NCBI RefSeq assembly: GCF_013409045.1
Contig: NZ_JACCBT010000001.1
Location: 5,890,001 to 5,954,000 of the forward strand
Source: Actinomadura citrea
GTDB taxonomy: Bacteria; Actinomycetota; Actinomycetes; Streptosporangiales; Streptosporangiaceae
DNA length: 64,000 bases
Reading direction: 5' to 3'
This document shows positions 54,979 to 63,395 of this stretch, piece by piece (positions within the stretch are counted from its first letter, which is position 1; each line of letters begins with the position of its first letter). The notes under the pieces were generated by a model that saw only the letters and a program-made list of their open reading frames with translations, was not told the DNA's origin and did no database searches. The position numbers and the translations under genes were made by a program.

Positions 54979-55788
54979 TTACAGGCGGAAGACCTTCCGG
55001 GCGTTGCCGGCGAGGAACGCCTCCCGCGCGTCCTCGCCGAGGCCGAGGTCGTCCAGGCCCGTGAGCGCCCGCTCGGCGGTCAGCATCGGGTAGTTGGTGC
55101 CGAACATGACCTTGTGGTGCCGGTCCTGGGCCATGTACCGGACGAGCTCCGGCGGATACCTGCGGACCGTGTAGGCGGACGTGTCGATGTAGACGTTCGG
55201 GTGCTTGCGGCACACCGCGACCATCTCCTCCGTCCACGGGTAGCCGATGTGCCCGCCCACGATGACGAGCTCGGGGAAGTCGAGCGCCACCTGGTCGACG
55301 TACGGGATCGGCCGGCCCGTCTCGCTCGGGCGCAGCGGGCCCGTGTGACCGACCTGCGTGCAGAACGGGACGCCCAGTTCCACGCATTCGGCGAACAGGG
55401 GGTAGAACCGCCGGTCGGTGGGCGGCAGTTCCCACAGCCACGGCACCACGCGCAGCCCCTTGAAGCCCAGTTCCCCCACGCACCGCCTGAGCTCCCGCAC
55501 CGCCTCCATGGGCTTGCGCAGGTCGACCGAGGCGATGCCGGCGAGCCGGCCGGGGGCCTGCCGGACGAACGAGGCGACCTCGTCGTTGCTCACGAGGTCG
55601 CCCTCGGGCCCGTACCAGGCGCTGATCAGGCCCAAGTCCACTCCCCCGGCGTCCATCGCCGCGACCGTGGTCCCGACCGGGATCTCCTCCGCCGGCGGTT
55701 CCTGCCCGGTCCACCTCCAGAGCGAGTCGAGCATCTCGTGCCGCAGGAACCGCACCGTCCCGTGCTGCATCCACGCGTCAATCACCAT
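54979..55788 (-). CDS. Amidohydrolase-2 family metal-dependent hydrolase
   Basis: This 269-residue protein has a TIM-barrel ACMSD-like layout: MVIDAWMQHG at the N-terminus (HxH replaced by a D-x-W-x-x-H arrangement), LRVVPWLWELPPTD, QVGHTGP, VGGHIGYPWTEEM and FGTNYPMLTAERAL. The TetR stop lies 11 bases inside its start, so the two are co-translated. The ATG has GGAGGT. The substrate is unknown, probably a decarboxylated or hydrolysed aromatic or acyl intermediate. Confidence 0.85.
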   Translation of the reverse strand: MVIDAWMQHGTVRFLRHEMLDSLWRWTGQEPPAEEIPVGTTVAAMDAGGVDLGLISAWYGPEGDLVSNDEVASFVRQAPGRLAGIASVDLRKPMEAVRELRRCVGELGFKGLRVVPWLWELPPTDRRFYPLFAECVELGVPFCTQVGHTGPLRPSETGRPIPYVDQVALDFPELVIVGGHIGYPWTEEMVAVCRKHPNVYIDTSAYTVRRYPPELVRYMAQDRHHKVMFGTNYPMLTAERALTGLDDLGLGEDAREAFLAGNARKVFRL

Positions 55789-56350
55789 GGGGACCTCCCA
55801 CCGACCGCCATGCGGCCTCGCTCAGCAATGCGACCTGTTCGCCGTCCGGTTCGGGGCTCTGGCCGTTCAACCACAGCCGGCACAACTCCTGCGCGGGCCC
55901 GAGCCACAGGACGAACGCGGTCACCGCGTCCACGTCGAGCAGCGCCCCGTGCCGCGCCTGCACGCGCCACCAGCTGCGCACCTCGCGGAAGAACGCGCCG
56001 TTGCGCTCGGCCAGCCCTTCGCTCCCGGCAGGGCGCTCGGTGAACATGAACCGGGCCCGGCCGGGATGCTCCCCGCACCACCGCACGTGGAAGGCCACGA
56101 CGGCGGTCACCGCCTCCCGCGCCGCGCCATGGCCCTTCAGCTCGGCGAGGAAGGCGTCCTGGTACATCCCGATGCTCTCGACGAACAGCGCCTCCGCCAC
56201 CTGCTCCTTGCCGGAGAAGTGGTGGTAGAAGCTACCCACGCTCACCCCGCTCGCGGCCCTGAGCCCGCTCAGCGTGGTCCCGGCGACCCCGTCGCGCCCG
56301 AACAGCTCCAGCGCCGCCCGCAGGATCCGCTCCCGTCCGGCCTCCTTCAT
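55778..56350 (-). CDS. TetR-family regulator
   Basis: This 190-residue protein has a helix-turn-helix at about residues 8-53 (ERILRAALELFGRDGVAGTTL, SGVSVGSFYHHFSGKEQVAEAL) and a Trp-rich ligand domain. It starts at the ATG adjoining a perfect 14-bp inverted repeat, its likely operator. It overlaps the amidohydrolase start by 11 bases. It is divergent from the drug-efflux gene, so it may control both. Confidence 0.9.
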   Translation of the reverse strand: MKEAGRERILRAALELFGRDGVAGTTLSGLRAASGVSVGSFYHHFSGKEQVAEALFVESIGMYQDAFLAELKGHGAAREAVTAVVAFHVRWCGEHPGRARFMFTERPAGSEGLAERNGAFFREVRSWWRVQARHGALLDVDAVTAFVLWLGPAQELCRLWLNGQSPEPDGEQVALLSEAAWRSVGGPHGD

Positions 56351-56384
56351 AGAACATTATTCTGCCATGCCAGAATAATGTTCT
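56351..56384. promoter_or_regulatory. Perfect 14-bp inverted-repeat operator
   Basis: AGAACATTATTCTG (56351-56364) and CAGAATAATGTTCT (56371-56384) flank six bases. The AT-rich arms contain TATTCT on both strands, so -10 elements may be embedded. It abuts the TetR start codon. Confidence 0.75.
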
Positions 56385-56422
56385 GGACAGGGGTCGTCCG
56401 GACTCCTGCTAGCCTCGTGGCC

Positions 56423-56452
56423 ATGTCCAGCCCCGAGTCCGACAGACGCTGA
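56423..56452 (+). CDS. Nine-codon leader peptide before the efflux gene
   Basis: A short ORF with the product MSSPESDRR lies 168 bases before the efflux start. Downstream are a hairpin (56538-56545 with 56555-56562) and a ribosome site GGGAG that can pair with the following CTCCC. This is the layout of ribosome-stalling attenuators of chloramphenicol efflux genes such as cmlA, where a stalled ribosome in a short leader frees the start site. Stalling is not shown by sequence alone. Confidence 0.5.
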   Translation: MSSPESDRR

Positions 56453-56619
56453 CTCCCGGGCGGCTCCCCTTCGTGCGGGCCGCCTGAGGCGGGCTGCCTT
56501 CCTCGCCCTCGCATCCGAGGGATCTTTCTCTGCCGTCGCCGTCCGTGCCGATGCCGGACGGCCATCTCGGCGCAGCCCCCAACGACAGCCGACCTGTTCG
56601 CCGTCTCGGGAGTCTCCCC

Positions 56620-57789
56620 TTGCCTTTCGCCGTCTACGTCCTCGGGCTCGCCGTGTTCGCCCAGGGCACCTCCGAATTCATGCTGTCCGGGCTCGTCCCG
56701 GGCATCGCCGCGGACCTGGGGGTCTCCATCCCCGCCGCCGGCCTGCTCACCTCCGCCTTCGCCGTCGGCATGGTGATCGGCGCCCCGTCCATGACGCTGC
56801 TGGCCCGCCGGTGGCCGCGCCGCCGCGCGCTGCTGATCTTCCTGGCCGCCTTCGTCGCCGTCCACGTCGTCGGCGCCCTCACCACCAGCTACGCGGTGCT
56901 GCTGGCGACCCGCGTCGCCGCCGCCCTGGCCAACGCCGGGTTCTGGGCCGTCGCGCTCGCCGCCGCGACCGCGCTCGTGCCCCCCGCCGCCCGTGCCCGC
57001 GCCACGTCCGTCGTGGTCGGCGGTGTCACCGTCGCCTGCGTCGCCGGGGTCCCGGCCGGCGCGCTGCTCGGCGGGGCGTGGGGCTGGCGGGCCGCCTTCT
57101 GGGCGGTCGCGCTGGTCTCGCTGCCCGCCGTCGTCGCGATCGCCAGGGCGATCCCGGAGGAGCGCCCGTCCGCGGGCAGCGCCCGCAGTGAACTGCGCGC
57201 CCTGGCCGGCGGACGCCTGCTGCTCACCCTCTCCGTCAACGCGCTGTTCCAGGGCGCGACGTTCTGCACGTTCACCTACCTCGCGCCGCTCGCCACGAAC
57301 GTCGCCGGGTTCGGCTCCGCCTGGGTGCCGGCGCTGCTGGCGCTCTTCGGCGCCGGGTCCCTCGCGGGCGTCACCATCGGCGGACGGATCGCCGACGCGC
57401 ATCCGGCCGCGCTCATCGCGGCGGGCATGACGTCCCTGACCGCCGGGTGGGCCGTCCTCGCGCTGACGGCCGGGAGCCCGGCGGCGGTGGTCGTGCTGGT
57501 GTTCGTCCAGGGGATGCTGGCGTTCGGGACGGGCCCGGCGCTGATCTCACGGGTCCTGGAACAGGGCTCCGCGGCGCCGACGCTGGCGGGCGGGTTCGCC
57601 ACCGCGGCGTTCAACGTCGGCGGGACGCTCGGCCCGTGGCTCGGCGGCACCGCGATCGCCGCCGGCCTCGGCTACCGCTCGCCCGTGTGGGTGAGCGCGC
57701 TGCTGATGGCCGGCGCGATCGCGGTGCTCGCCGGTCAGGCCTGCTTCTGGAGGGCCAGGCTGGCCGAGCCCGTCAGCGCCGGCAGGTAG
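56620..57789 (+). CDS. Chloramphenicol-type MFS drug efflux pump (Cmx/CmlR-like)
   Basis: This protein of about 389 residues has 12 predicted helices and the Cmx/CmlR opening PFAVYVLGLAVFAQGTSEFML. It also has AGLLTSAFAVGMVIGAP and the MFS motif ARRWPRRRALL. I chose TTG 56620 because family members begin at this residue and GGGAG precedes it by about eight bases; GTG 56545 or ATG 56551 would add 23-25 residues. Export of chloramphenicol is the family function; the true substrate is untested. The 3' end overlaps the SGNH hydrolase gene by 55 bases on the other strand. Confidence 0.85.
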   Translation: MPFAVYVLGLAVFAQGTSEFMLSGLVPGIAADLGVSIPAAGLLTSAFAVGMVIGAPSMTLLARRWPRRRALLIFLAAFVAVHVVGALTTSYAVLLATRVAAALANAGFWAVALAAATALVPPAARARATSVVVGGVTVACVAGVPAGALLGGAWGWRAAFWAVALVSLPAVVAIARAIPEERPSAGSARSELRALAGGRLLLTLSVNALFQGATFCTFTYLAPLATNVAGFGSAWVPALLALFGAGSLAGVTIGGRIADAHPAALIAAGMTSLTAGWAVLALTAGSPAAVVVLVFVQGMLAFGTGPALISRVLEQGSAAPTLAGGFATAAFNVGGTLGPWLGGTAIAAGLGYRSPVWVSALLMAGAIAVLAGQACFWRARLAEPVSAGR

Positions 57790-58550
57790 CCGGACCGGTG
57801 GCCCAGCGCGGTCGGGTGGTAGGACGAGCCGATCGGGATCGTGACCGCGTTGAGCCAGTCGTCGCCGGAGCACAGCTCGTGCCCGGAGAACTCGTCCCGG
57901 ACGTCCGACCACGTGAACCCGGCGCGCCCCGCGGCGGCGGAGACCACGCCGTCGAGGGTGTCGGCGGCGTGGTTGAGCGCGGTGCGCTTGGTGTTGCTCA
58001 GCCCGGCGCACCAGTCGACGATGATGTAGAGGCGCGGGTACCCGAGCACCACCACCCGCGCCGACGGGGACTTCGCGCGGATCTTGCCGTACAGCGAGTC
58101 GAGCTGCCCGGGAAGCGTGTTCTTCATGTAGGTCTCGGCCTGCGTCACCTTGCTCTGGCACGAGGAGGTCGACTGAAGGACGCAGGTCTGCATGACGTCG
58201 GCGAATCCGGCGTCGTTGCCGCCGGCGGTGACGCTCACGAGCGTCGTGGAGGAGCTGAGCGCGCCGAGCTGTCCGCTGGCGACGGTCGTGGTCGTCGCGC
58301 CGGAGCAGGCGACGAACTTGTACGACGACGTGGCGTGCGACGCCGCCCACAGGTTCGGGTAGGCGTTGGCGCTGCGCTGGCACGTTCCGCTGCCGGGATC
58401 GTAGTTCCCGGCCCCCGTGCCGGACGAGTAGGAGTCGCCGAGGGCGACGTAGGCGGGCCCGGCCGCCGAAGCGGACCCGGACCCGAGCAGTGAGGCGGCG
58501 GTGAAGGTCGCCGCACCGAAGGCGGCCAGACAGGGGCGGGACAGACGCAT
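57735..58550 (-). CDS. Secreted SGNH/GDSL hydrolase (esterase/lipase)
   Basis: This 271-residue protein has a signal peptide (residues 1 to about 30, ending SASAA), the nucleophile motif ALGDSYSSG with S40, the oxyanion SVTAGGNDAGFADV (Gly and Asn blocks) and the catalytic His in SSYHPTALGH (H245). Several Cys residues suggest disulfides, as in Streptomyces lipase/esterase SGNH enzymes. ATG 58550 has a CCGGAG site eight bases upstream. Confidence 0.9.
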   Translation of the reverse strand: MRLSRPCLAAFGAATFTAASLLGSGSASAAGPAYVALGDSYSSGTGAGNYDPGSGTCQRSANAYPNLWAASHATSSYKFVACSGATTTTVASGQLGALSSSTTLVSVTAGGNDAGFADVMQTCVLQSTSSCQSKVTQAETYMKNTLPGQLDSLYGKIRAKSPSARVVVLGYPRLYIIVDWCAGLSNTKRTALNHAADTLDGVVSAAAGRAGFTWSDVRDEFSGHELCSGDDWLNAVTIPIGSSYHPTALGHRSGYLPALTGSASLALQKQA

Positions 58551-58961
58551 CGGCACACTCCGGAGCGACGTATCGAATTGTGTCTTCCGTCCTATACCCG
58601 AACCGCCATTACGCCAAGCTCAAGACTGATCAACTTTGTTTGGCATGATTCGCCATTGCCATCCGAAACAGCCAAAATCTCAGGGCGGTCGACCCCAAGA
58701 CCTCACAACCATTCCGGCGTTCTTCCCCGCGGCCCCAGGAGCCCGTCCCGCACCACGCCTCCCTGCTCGCCGCCGAGCCCGCCCACCCCCATCGGCCCGG
58801 CGGAGCCGCCTTCCGGGGATCGGCGGCTCGGGCGCGGAAGGAAGCATGGCCCTTCCCCGAGAGGAAGGACCATGCGGGATAATCACCTATCTTGCGGTGA
58901 TTCGCGGCGGATGGGGCAGGGCGCCGGAAATGCGTCCTGCGCGCCGGGCGGCAGCCGGAGT
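58551..58961. other. 411-base gap with two hairpins, no gene
   Basis: No convincing coding frame is visible. GAGCCGCC/GGCGGCTC (58803-58810, 58822-58829) and a 13-bp stem with one mismatch (58844-58856 with 58863-58875, loop CCGAGA) could end transcription of the PGPGW gene reading leftward. The part next to the SGNH gene is AT-richer and probably holds its promoter. Confidence 0.55.
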
Positions 58962-59267
58962 TCAGCCCTTTCGGCCGAGGCGGGAGGCCCCGCCCCGGAT
59001 CCGGTGCCACGCGGCGCGCGCGTGACCGTTCACGCTCGTGCTGATGCGGCGGGCGGTCGGGAACTCGGTGCCGAGGAGGCCGAGTCCGGCGAGGATCGCG
59101 ACGATGCCGGGACCGGGCAGCACGAGCATGGCGACGCCCGCGACGATCAGGGCGGCTCCGGCGACCGCGACGCCGATCTTGCGTAGCAGCCGGACGTGCG
59201 CGCCACGCCGGCTCGCGGGCGCCGCGTCGGTGTCCGTCCCGGCACGGTCCATGGCGGTCGTGGTCAC
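58962..59267 (-). CDS. PGPGW-type small transmembrane protein
   Basis: This protein of about 101 residues has a basic N-terminal segment, then two hydrophobic stretches around LVLPGPGIVAILAGLGLLGTEF. The PGPG turn is the signature of this actinobacterial membrane family. The start is either GTG 59267 behind GGGGGA or ATG 59252. The function is unknown. It is divergent from the Nudix gene. Confidence 0.75.
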   Translation of the reverse strand: MTTTAMDRAGTDTDAAPASRRGAHVRLLRKIGVAVAGAALIVAGVAMLVLPGPGIVAILAGLGLLGTEFPTARRISTSVNGHARAAWHRIRGGASRLGRKG

Positions 59268-59413
59268 ATCGTCCCCCGATCTGCGTACACGGCTTTCTTC
59301 TGGGACGAACCGGCAGGCCACCGAAGATCCCCGATCCGGTGCGGTGTGGCCAGAGTCACAACCCGTTCCCCAGGGCGGCGGCCCGCCCCGCAGGGCCCGC
59401 TAGCATCGCGGAA

Positions 59414-59908
59414 ATGAGGATCCCGTTCGGCGCGCGGGCCCGTCTCGGGGTCCTGGCCGCGCCGGTGTGGAGGCGGCTGGGCGGCCGGGCGCAGTGGCGT
59501 CTCGCGCGGCTCCGGCATCAGACGTTCCTGGTGTACGCGGGAGGGATCGTCCGGGACGATCAGGGGAGGATCCTCCTGCTCCGGCACCGGCTGTGGCCCG
59601 CCTACCGCGCCTGGGGGCTGCCGGGCGGATACGTCAACGCCGGCGAGCGGCTCGAGGACGGGGTCGCGCGCGAGGTCCGGGAGGAGACGGCCCTGGAGGT
59701 CGAGGTCACCGCGCCGCCGCTCCACGTCGCCGGCGGCTTCCGGCACCGGGTCGAGGCCTACTACGCGGCGCGGGTCGTCGGCGGGCGGCTCGACCTGGAC
59801 GCGGGCGAGATCCTGGAGGCCCGCTGGTGGCCTCTCGACGCGCTCCCGGACGCGATGTCGCCCCGTCTCCGCAGCGTCCTCGCCTCGCTTGACCTCAGCC
59901 AAGGTTGA
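59414..59908 (+). CDS. Nudix hydrolase
   Basis: The 164-residue protein has a complete Nudix box, GGYVNAGERLEDGVAREVREETALEV (G-x5-E-x7-REUxEE, with Ala in place of the last Gly), starting near residue 77. The core strand is FLVYAGGIVRDDQGRILLL. It probably hydrolyses a nucleoside diphosphate-linked compound. The ATG at 59414 lacks a strong ribosome site. Its stop lies inside an inverted repeat before the next gene. Confidence 0.87.
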   Translation: MRIPFGARARLGVLAAPVWRRLGGRAQWRLARLRHQTFLVYAGGIVRDDQGRILLLRHRLWPAYRAWGLPGGYVNAGERLEDGVAREVREETALEVEVTAPPLHVAGGFRHRVEAYYAARVVGGRLDLDAGEILEARWWPLDALPDAMSPRLRSVLASLDLSQG

Positions 59909-59910
59909 GG
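59893..59910. promoter_or_regulatory. CCTCA-N8-TGAGG inverted repeat, MerR/SoxR-like
   Basis: CCTCA (59893-59897) and TGAGG (59906-59910) are spaced as in MerR/SoxR-family operators. The repeat overlaps the Nudix stop and lies 17 bases before the PPOX start. No merR gene is in the window. Confidence 0.35.
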
Positions 59911-59926
59911 TTGCAACCTGGACGGC

Positions 59927-60319
59927 ATGAGCCTCACCGATCTCGAACGCGAATACCTCTCCACCCAGCGCCTCGGCCGCCTCGCCACGGTCGGCCCCAA
60001 GGGCGACCCGCAGAACAACCCGGTCGGGTTCGACTACAACGCCGAGACCGGCACGATCGACATCGGCGGCTGGAACCTCGCCGAATCCCGCAAGTACCGC
60101 AACCTCCGCCACAACGACCAGGTCGCCTTCGTCGTGGACGACCTGGCCTCCGTCAAGCCGTGGCGGGTGCGGGGCATCGAGATCCGCGGACGCGCCGAGG
60201 CCGCGGTCGCGGAGGGCTCCCGTTTCAGCGGCGACGTCATCCGCATCCACCCGCACACCGTCTTCAGCTGGGGCATCGACCCCGGCTCCGACGGGATGAC
60301 CAAGCGCACCATCGAATAA
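59927..60319 (+). CDS. PPOX-class F420-dependent oxidoreductase
   Basis: This 130-residue protein has a split-barrel flavin/F420 fold: YLSTQRLGRLATVGPKGDPQNNPVGF, YRNLRHNDQVAFVVDDLAS and IRIHPHTVFSWGID. It belongs to a different subfamily from the protein at 36186-36611. It starts 18 bases after the Nudix stop. The substrate is unknown. Confidence 0.87.
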   Translation: MSLTDLEREYLSTQRLGRLATVGPKGDPQNNPVGFDYNAETGTIDIGGWNLAESRKYRNLRHNDQVAFVVDDLASVKPWRVRGIEIRGRAEAAVAEGSRFSGDVIRIHPHTVFSWGIDPGSDGMTKRTIE

Positions 60320-60451
60320 CCCCGGCCGCAGCAATCTCGCGCCCGCGTACAGGACCGGCCACCTCGGCGAGCCGGTCGAGGGCCGGTGACGGCCCGAAGT
60401 CGCCGTGGGCGAGGGACTCCAGGCCGACGCCCCCGGGGGACTGCGGGCGTC

Positions 60452-63091
60452 TCAGTCCTCTCCGGAGAGGTCCGCGAGGATCTGCCGCACTTCGGTGACC
60501 CGCGTGGGAGCGTCGATTTTCACGAGGAGGTCGAGCGCCTCGGAGTAGGCCCGCCGGGCGTCGGACGGACGTCCGGCGTGGCGGTGCACGCCGCCCAGAA
60601 TGCACAGCATGGTGGCGAGACCGGCCTCGTTCTCGATCTCCCGGTGGAAGGCGACGGCCGGTCGGAGCACCGCTTCGGCGTCGGCGAAACGGCCCAGGCC
60701 GTCATAGGCCAGCGCGAGATGCCACGCGCACCAGACGATCTCGTCGCGATCGCCTCGCCCCTCGCTCACGGCCATCGCGTCCTCCAGGACGCGGGCGGCG
60801 TCCGCGTACCGGCCGAGTTGGCGGTACGCGTCGGCGATGTGCGCGGCCAGCCAGATCTCGCCCGCCGTGTCGTCCCTGCCCCGGTAGATCGCCTCCGCCT
60901 CGGCATAGCGGTCGAGGGCCCGCTCGGGCTGGTCGAGGTCGCACTGGAAATCGCCGAAATGGGTCAGCACCCACGCCTCCTTGCCGGGATCGCCCATGGA
61001 GCGGACCACCTCCAGCGCCCGCTCGTAGAGGGGCGGCGCCTCAGCCCCGCGCCCGAGGAGCCGGCGCGCCTCGGCCAGGTGGATCAGGGATCCCAGCTCG
61101 GCCGGGGCGTCCCCCACGCGCCGCGCCGCCTCGACCGCGAGGGCCTTGACCGCCTCCATCTCCTCCCAGTGCGCGCGGTAGAAGATCAGGCCGTAGAGCG
61201 ACTCCGCGATCCTGACGACGAGCCGGTCCTCCCGCGCCTCCGCGGCGGCCCGCAGGCTCGCCCGCACGTTCAGGGACTCGTGGGCGAACCACGCGATCGC
61301 ATCGGCCGGGGGCTGCTCGTGCGCACCCGGCCGCGCCATCCATTCGTGCAGGCGGTCGCCGTACCAGTTCAATGAGCGCCGGAACGCCTCCCGCCGGGCG
61401 GACGCCGGCTCCTCGTCCGCCATGCGTTCTCTGGCGTAGAGCCGGAGGAGGTCGTGGAGGCGGTAGCGGTCCTCTCCCGCGATCTCGGTCAGATGCCGGT
61501 CCGTCAGTTCGCCGAGCATGCGCTCGGCGTCCTCGTCGTCCACGTCACCGGTGCGCGCGACCATTTCGGCGGTGAAATCCCGGCCCGCCAGAACGCCCAG
61601 ATGGCGGAACAGCCTCGCCGTGTCGGGCCGAAGTGACCGGTAACTGAGTTCAAAGCTGCTGCGCACTCCCCTATCTTCGCCTTGGAGACGGGATATACGC
61701 CTGGTCTCGTCCTGCAGTTCCGACAGGTAGCGGGCCGGCGATGTGCGTCTCATCACCAGGTGCGCGGCGGCGATGCGGATGGCCAGCGGAAGTCCGGCCA
61801 GGAGTTCGACGATCTTGAGGGCGGACGAGCGGTCGCGGCCCACCGCCTCGGCGCCGACGATGCGTTCGAGCAGCCGGAGCCCTTCGGGGTCGGGCAGCGG
61901 GTCGAGCCGGAGCCGGTCGGCGCCGTCCATCGAGGCCAGCGTGGTCCTGCTGGTCACGATCACGGCCGTGCCGGGCGTCTCGGGCAGGAGCGGGGCGGCC
62001 TGGCGCGCCTCGGACACGTTGTCGAGCAGCAGCAGGCTGGGCCCCTGCCTCAGCCGCGACTGGAACTCGCGTCGGCGCTGCCCGGGATCGCGCGGCATCG
62101 CGTCGCTGGGCAGGCCGAACGCGGCCAGGACCTCCACCATGGCGGCGTCCGCGGTGGCGGCCGCGGCCACGTCCACCCGGATCCGCGCATGCGTGAACGT
62201 GGCGGCGAGCCGGTGGGCGAGCTCGTTGGCCAGTTCGGTCTTCCCGACGCCCGCCATGCCGTGCAGGACGACCAGCGGACACGTCTCGGTCAGCCGGTCG
62301 GTGAGCAGGGCCCCCGCTTTCGCGATCGCCTCGTCCCTGTCGGTGAAGTCCGGAAGCGATCTGCTCAGGTTCACATGGCCCGAGGAGAACGGACGAGGGC
62401 GTTGCGGGCGCGGAAGGCGCGCCAGGTTCCCCAACCCGAGTTCCCGTCCCCAGGGCGTGTCGCGGACCGTGTCCGCCCAGTGGTCCAGCGGGGCGACGGT
62501 GAGGACGGACGGCCCCTCTGACAAATGATGCTCCACCACCACGCCGATGGCGTATTCGTCGCCCGATCCGTCGTGGGCGAATACCACTGCCCCGGACATC
62601 CCCTGCCATTCGCTTACGCCTCGCCCGCCCGCCGAACGCGGCATCAGGGAAACGCCCAGCTCCATAAGGTTCGTGCGCAGGTTCGAGCCCGTCGGGATGA
62701 AACCGTTCACCTGAGCGCTTTCACGCTGCGGGACCTCCTCCGGCCCCCGCGGGCGCTCCTTCCACCTGGGAAAGCCGATCGCCCAGCACGGGCCGACCTG
62801 GCCCGTCCGGGAGCGATCGACCCGGGCGAAACGGACCGGGGGCAGGTCGTCCGGTAAGGAATCCTCCGCCACCGCCAGCAGGGCGATGTCTCCGGGCTCG
62901 TCCACCACGACGACTTCGGCCGGATGCTCCGTCTCGTCCACCCGCCGGACGAGCAGCGTCTCGGCGTCCATGACGTTGTGCGCCGCTGACAGCACCCACC
63001 GCCGCCCGACCAGGTAGCCGGAGCCCACGTTCCACCGGCCGCCGGGGCCCCGGCGCAGGATCTCGACGGCACGGGCCGTGAGCTCGGGCAT
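60452..63091 (-). CDS. Trypsin-like protease/NB-ARC NTPase/TPR protein of a conflict-type system
   Basis: This 879-residue protein has three parts. Residues 1-210 are a trypsin-fold domain with a complete triad: H38 (SAAHNV), D68 (PGDIALL) and S166 (QGMSGAVVF). Residues 270-440 are an NB-ARC/STAND ATPase: Walker A HGMAGVGKTE (279-288), Walker B SLLLLDNV with D358, sensor VTSRTTLAS and GLPLAIRIA. A winged-helix with RYRLHDLLRLYARE, the MHD-like counterpart, follows. From about residue 640 to the end are TPR-type helices (YERALEVVRSMGDPG, ALDRYAEAEAIYRG, ARRAYSEALDLL). It resembles NTP-dependent immune-like switches in which TPRs sense a signal and the protease acts. It starts one base after the trypco2 stop. 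Confidence 0.93.
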   Translation of the reverse strand: MPELTARAVEILRRGPGGRWNVGSGYLVGRRWVLSAAHNVMDAETLLVRRVDETEHPAEVVVVDEPGDIALLAVAEDSLPDDLPPVRFARVDRSRTGQVGPCWAIGFPRWKERPRGPEEVPQRESAQVNGFIPTGSNLRTNLMELGVSLMPRSAGGRGVSEWQGMSGAVVFAHDGSGDEYAIGVVVEHHLSEGPSVLTVAPLDHWADTVRDTPWGRELGLGNLARLPRPQRPRPFSSGHVNLSRSLPDFTDRDEAIAKAGALLTDRLTETCPLVVLHGMAGVGKTELANELAHRLAATFTHARIRVDVAAAATADAAMVEVLAAFGLPSDAMPRDPGQRRREFQSRLRQGPSLLLLDNVSEARQAAPLLPETPGTAVIVTSRTTLASMDGADRLRLDPLPDPEGLRLLERIVGAEAVGRDRSSALKIVELLAGLPLAIRIAAAHLVMRRTSPARYLSELQDETRRISRLQGEDRGVRSSFELSYRSLRPDTARLFRHLGVLAGRDFTAEMVARTGDVDDEDAERMLGELTDRHLTEIAGEDRYRLHDLLRLYARERMADEEPASARREAFRRSLNWYGDRLHEWMARPGAHEQPPADAIAWFAHESLNVRASLRAAAEAREDRLVVRIAESLYGLIFYRAHWEEMEAVKALAVEAARRVGDAPAELGSLIHLAEARRLLGRGAEAPPLYERALEVVRSMGDPGKEAWVLTHFGDFQCDLDQPERALDRYAEAEAIYRGRDDTAGEIWLAAHIADAYRQLGRYADAARVLEDAMAVSEGRGDRDEIVWCAWHLALAYDGLGRFADAEAVLRPAVAFHREIENEAGLATMLCILGGVHRHAGRPSDARRAYSEALDLLVKIDAPTRVTEVRQILADLSGED

Positions 63092-63092
63092 C

Positions 63093-63395
63093 TCAGGGTT
63101 TGTCCGCCAGACCGCGCGTCACCTTGATCGGGCGGCCGTCACCGTCGCGCGGCGGCTCCAGCGTGACCGTCACGCGCTGGATCTCCTCGCGCCGGTAGGA
63201 CCCGTCGCCGCCCAGTTCGAGAACCCAGAACTTCGCTTTGCCGGACGCCCCGCCTTGGCGCGTGACGCCGACGTGAAACTCCAGCTGTATCTGACCGACG
63301 CCGAAAGCGAGCTCCGACTCCTTCCCCGCCTCCAGAGCCTCCATCAACTCCGCGCGAAGCGCGGCGATGCTCTCGGCAAGACCGAGCTCACCCAT
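63093..63395 (-). CDS. Trypco2 (trypsin-co-occurring domain 2) protein
   Basis: The 100-residue protein has the trypco2 layout: an N-terminal amphipathic helix (GLAESIAALRAELMEALEAG), then FGVGQIQLEFHVGVTRQGGASG, KFWVLELGGDGSYRREEIQRV and a VTLEP strand. The family is nearly always next to trypsin-NB-ARC genes and is thought to be an activating or chaperone-like partner. The ATG at 63395 has GGAGGG six bases upstream; a longer start at 63443 was rejected. Confidence 0.88.
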   Translation of the reverse strand: MGELGLAESIAALRAELMEALEAGKESELAFGVGQIQLEFHVGVTRQGGASGKAKFWVLELGGDGSYRREEIQRVTVTLEPPRDGDGRPIKVTRGLADKP

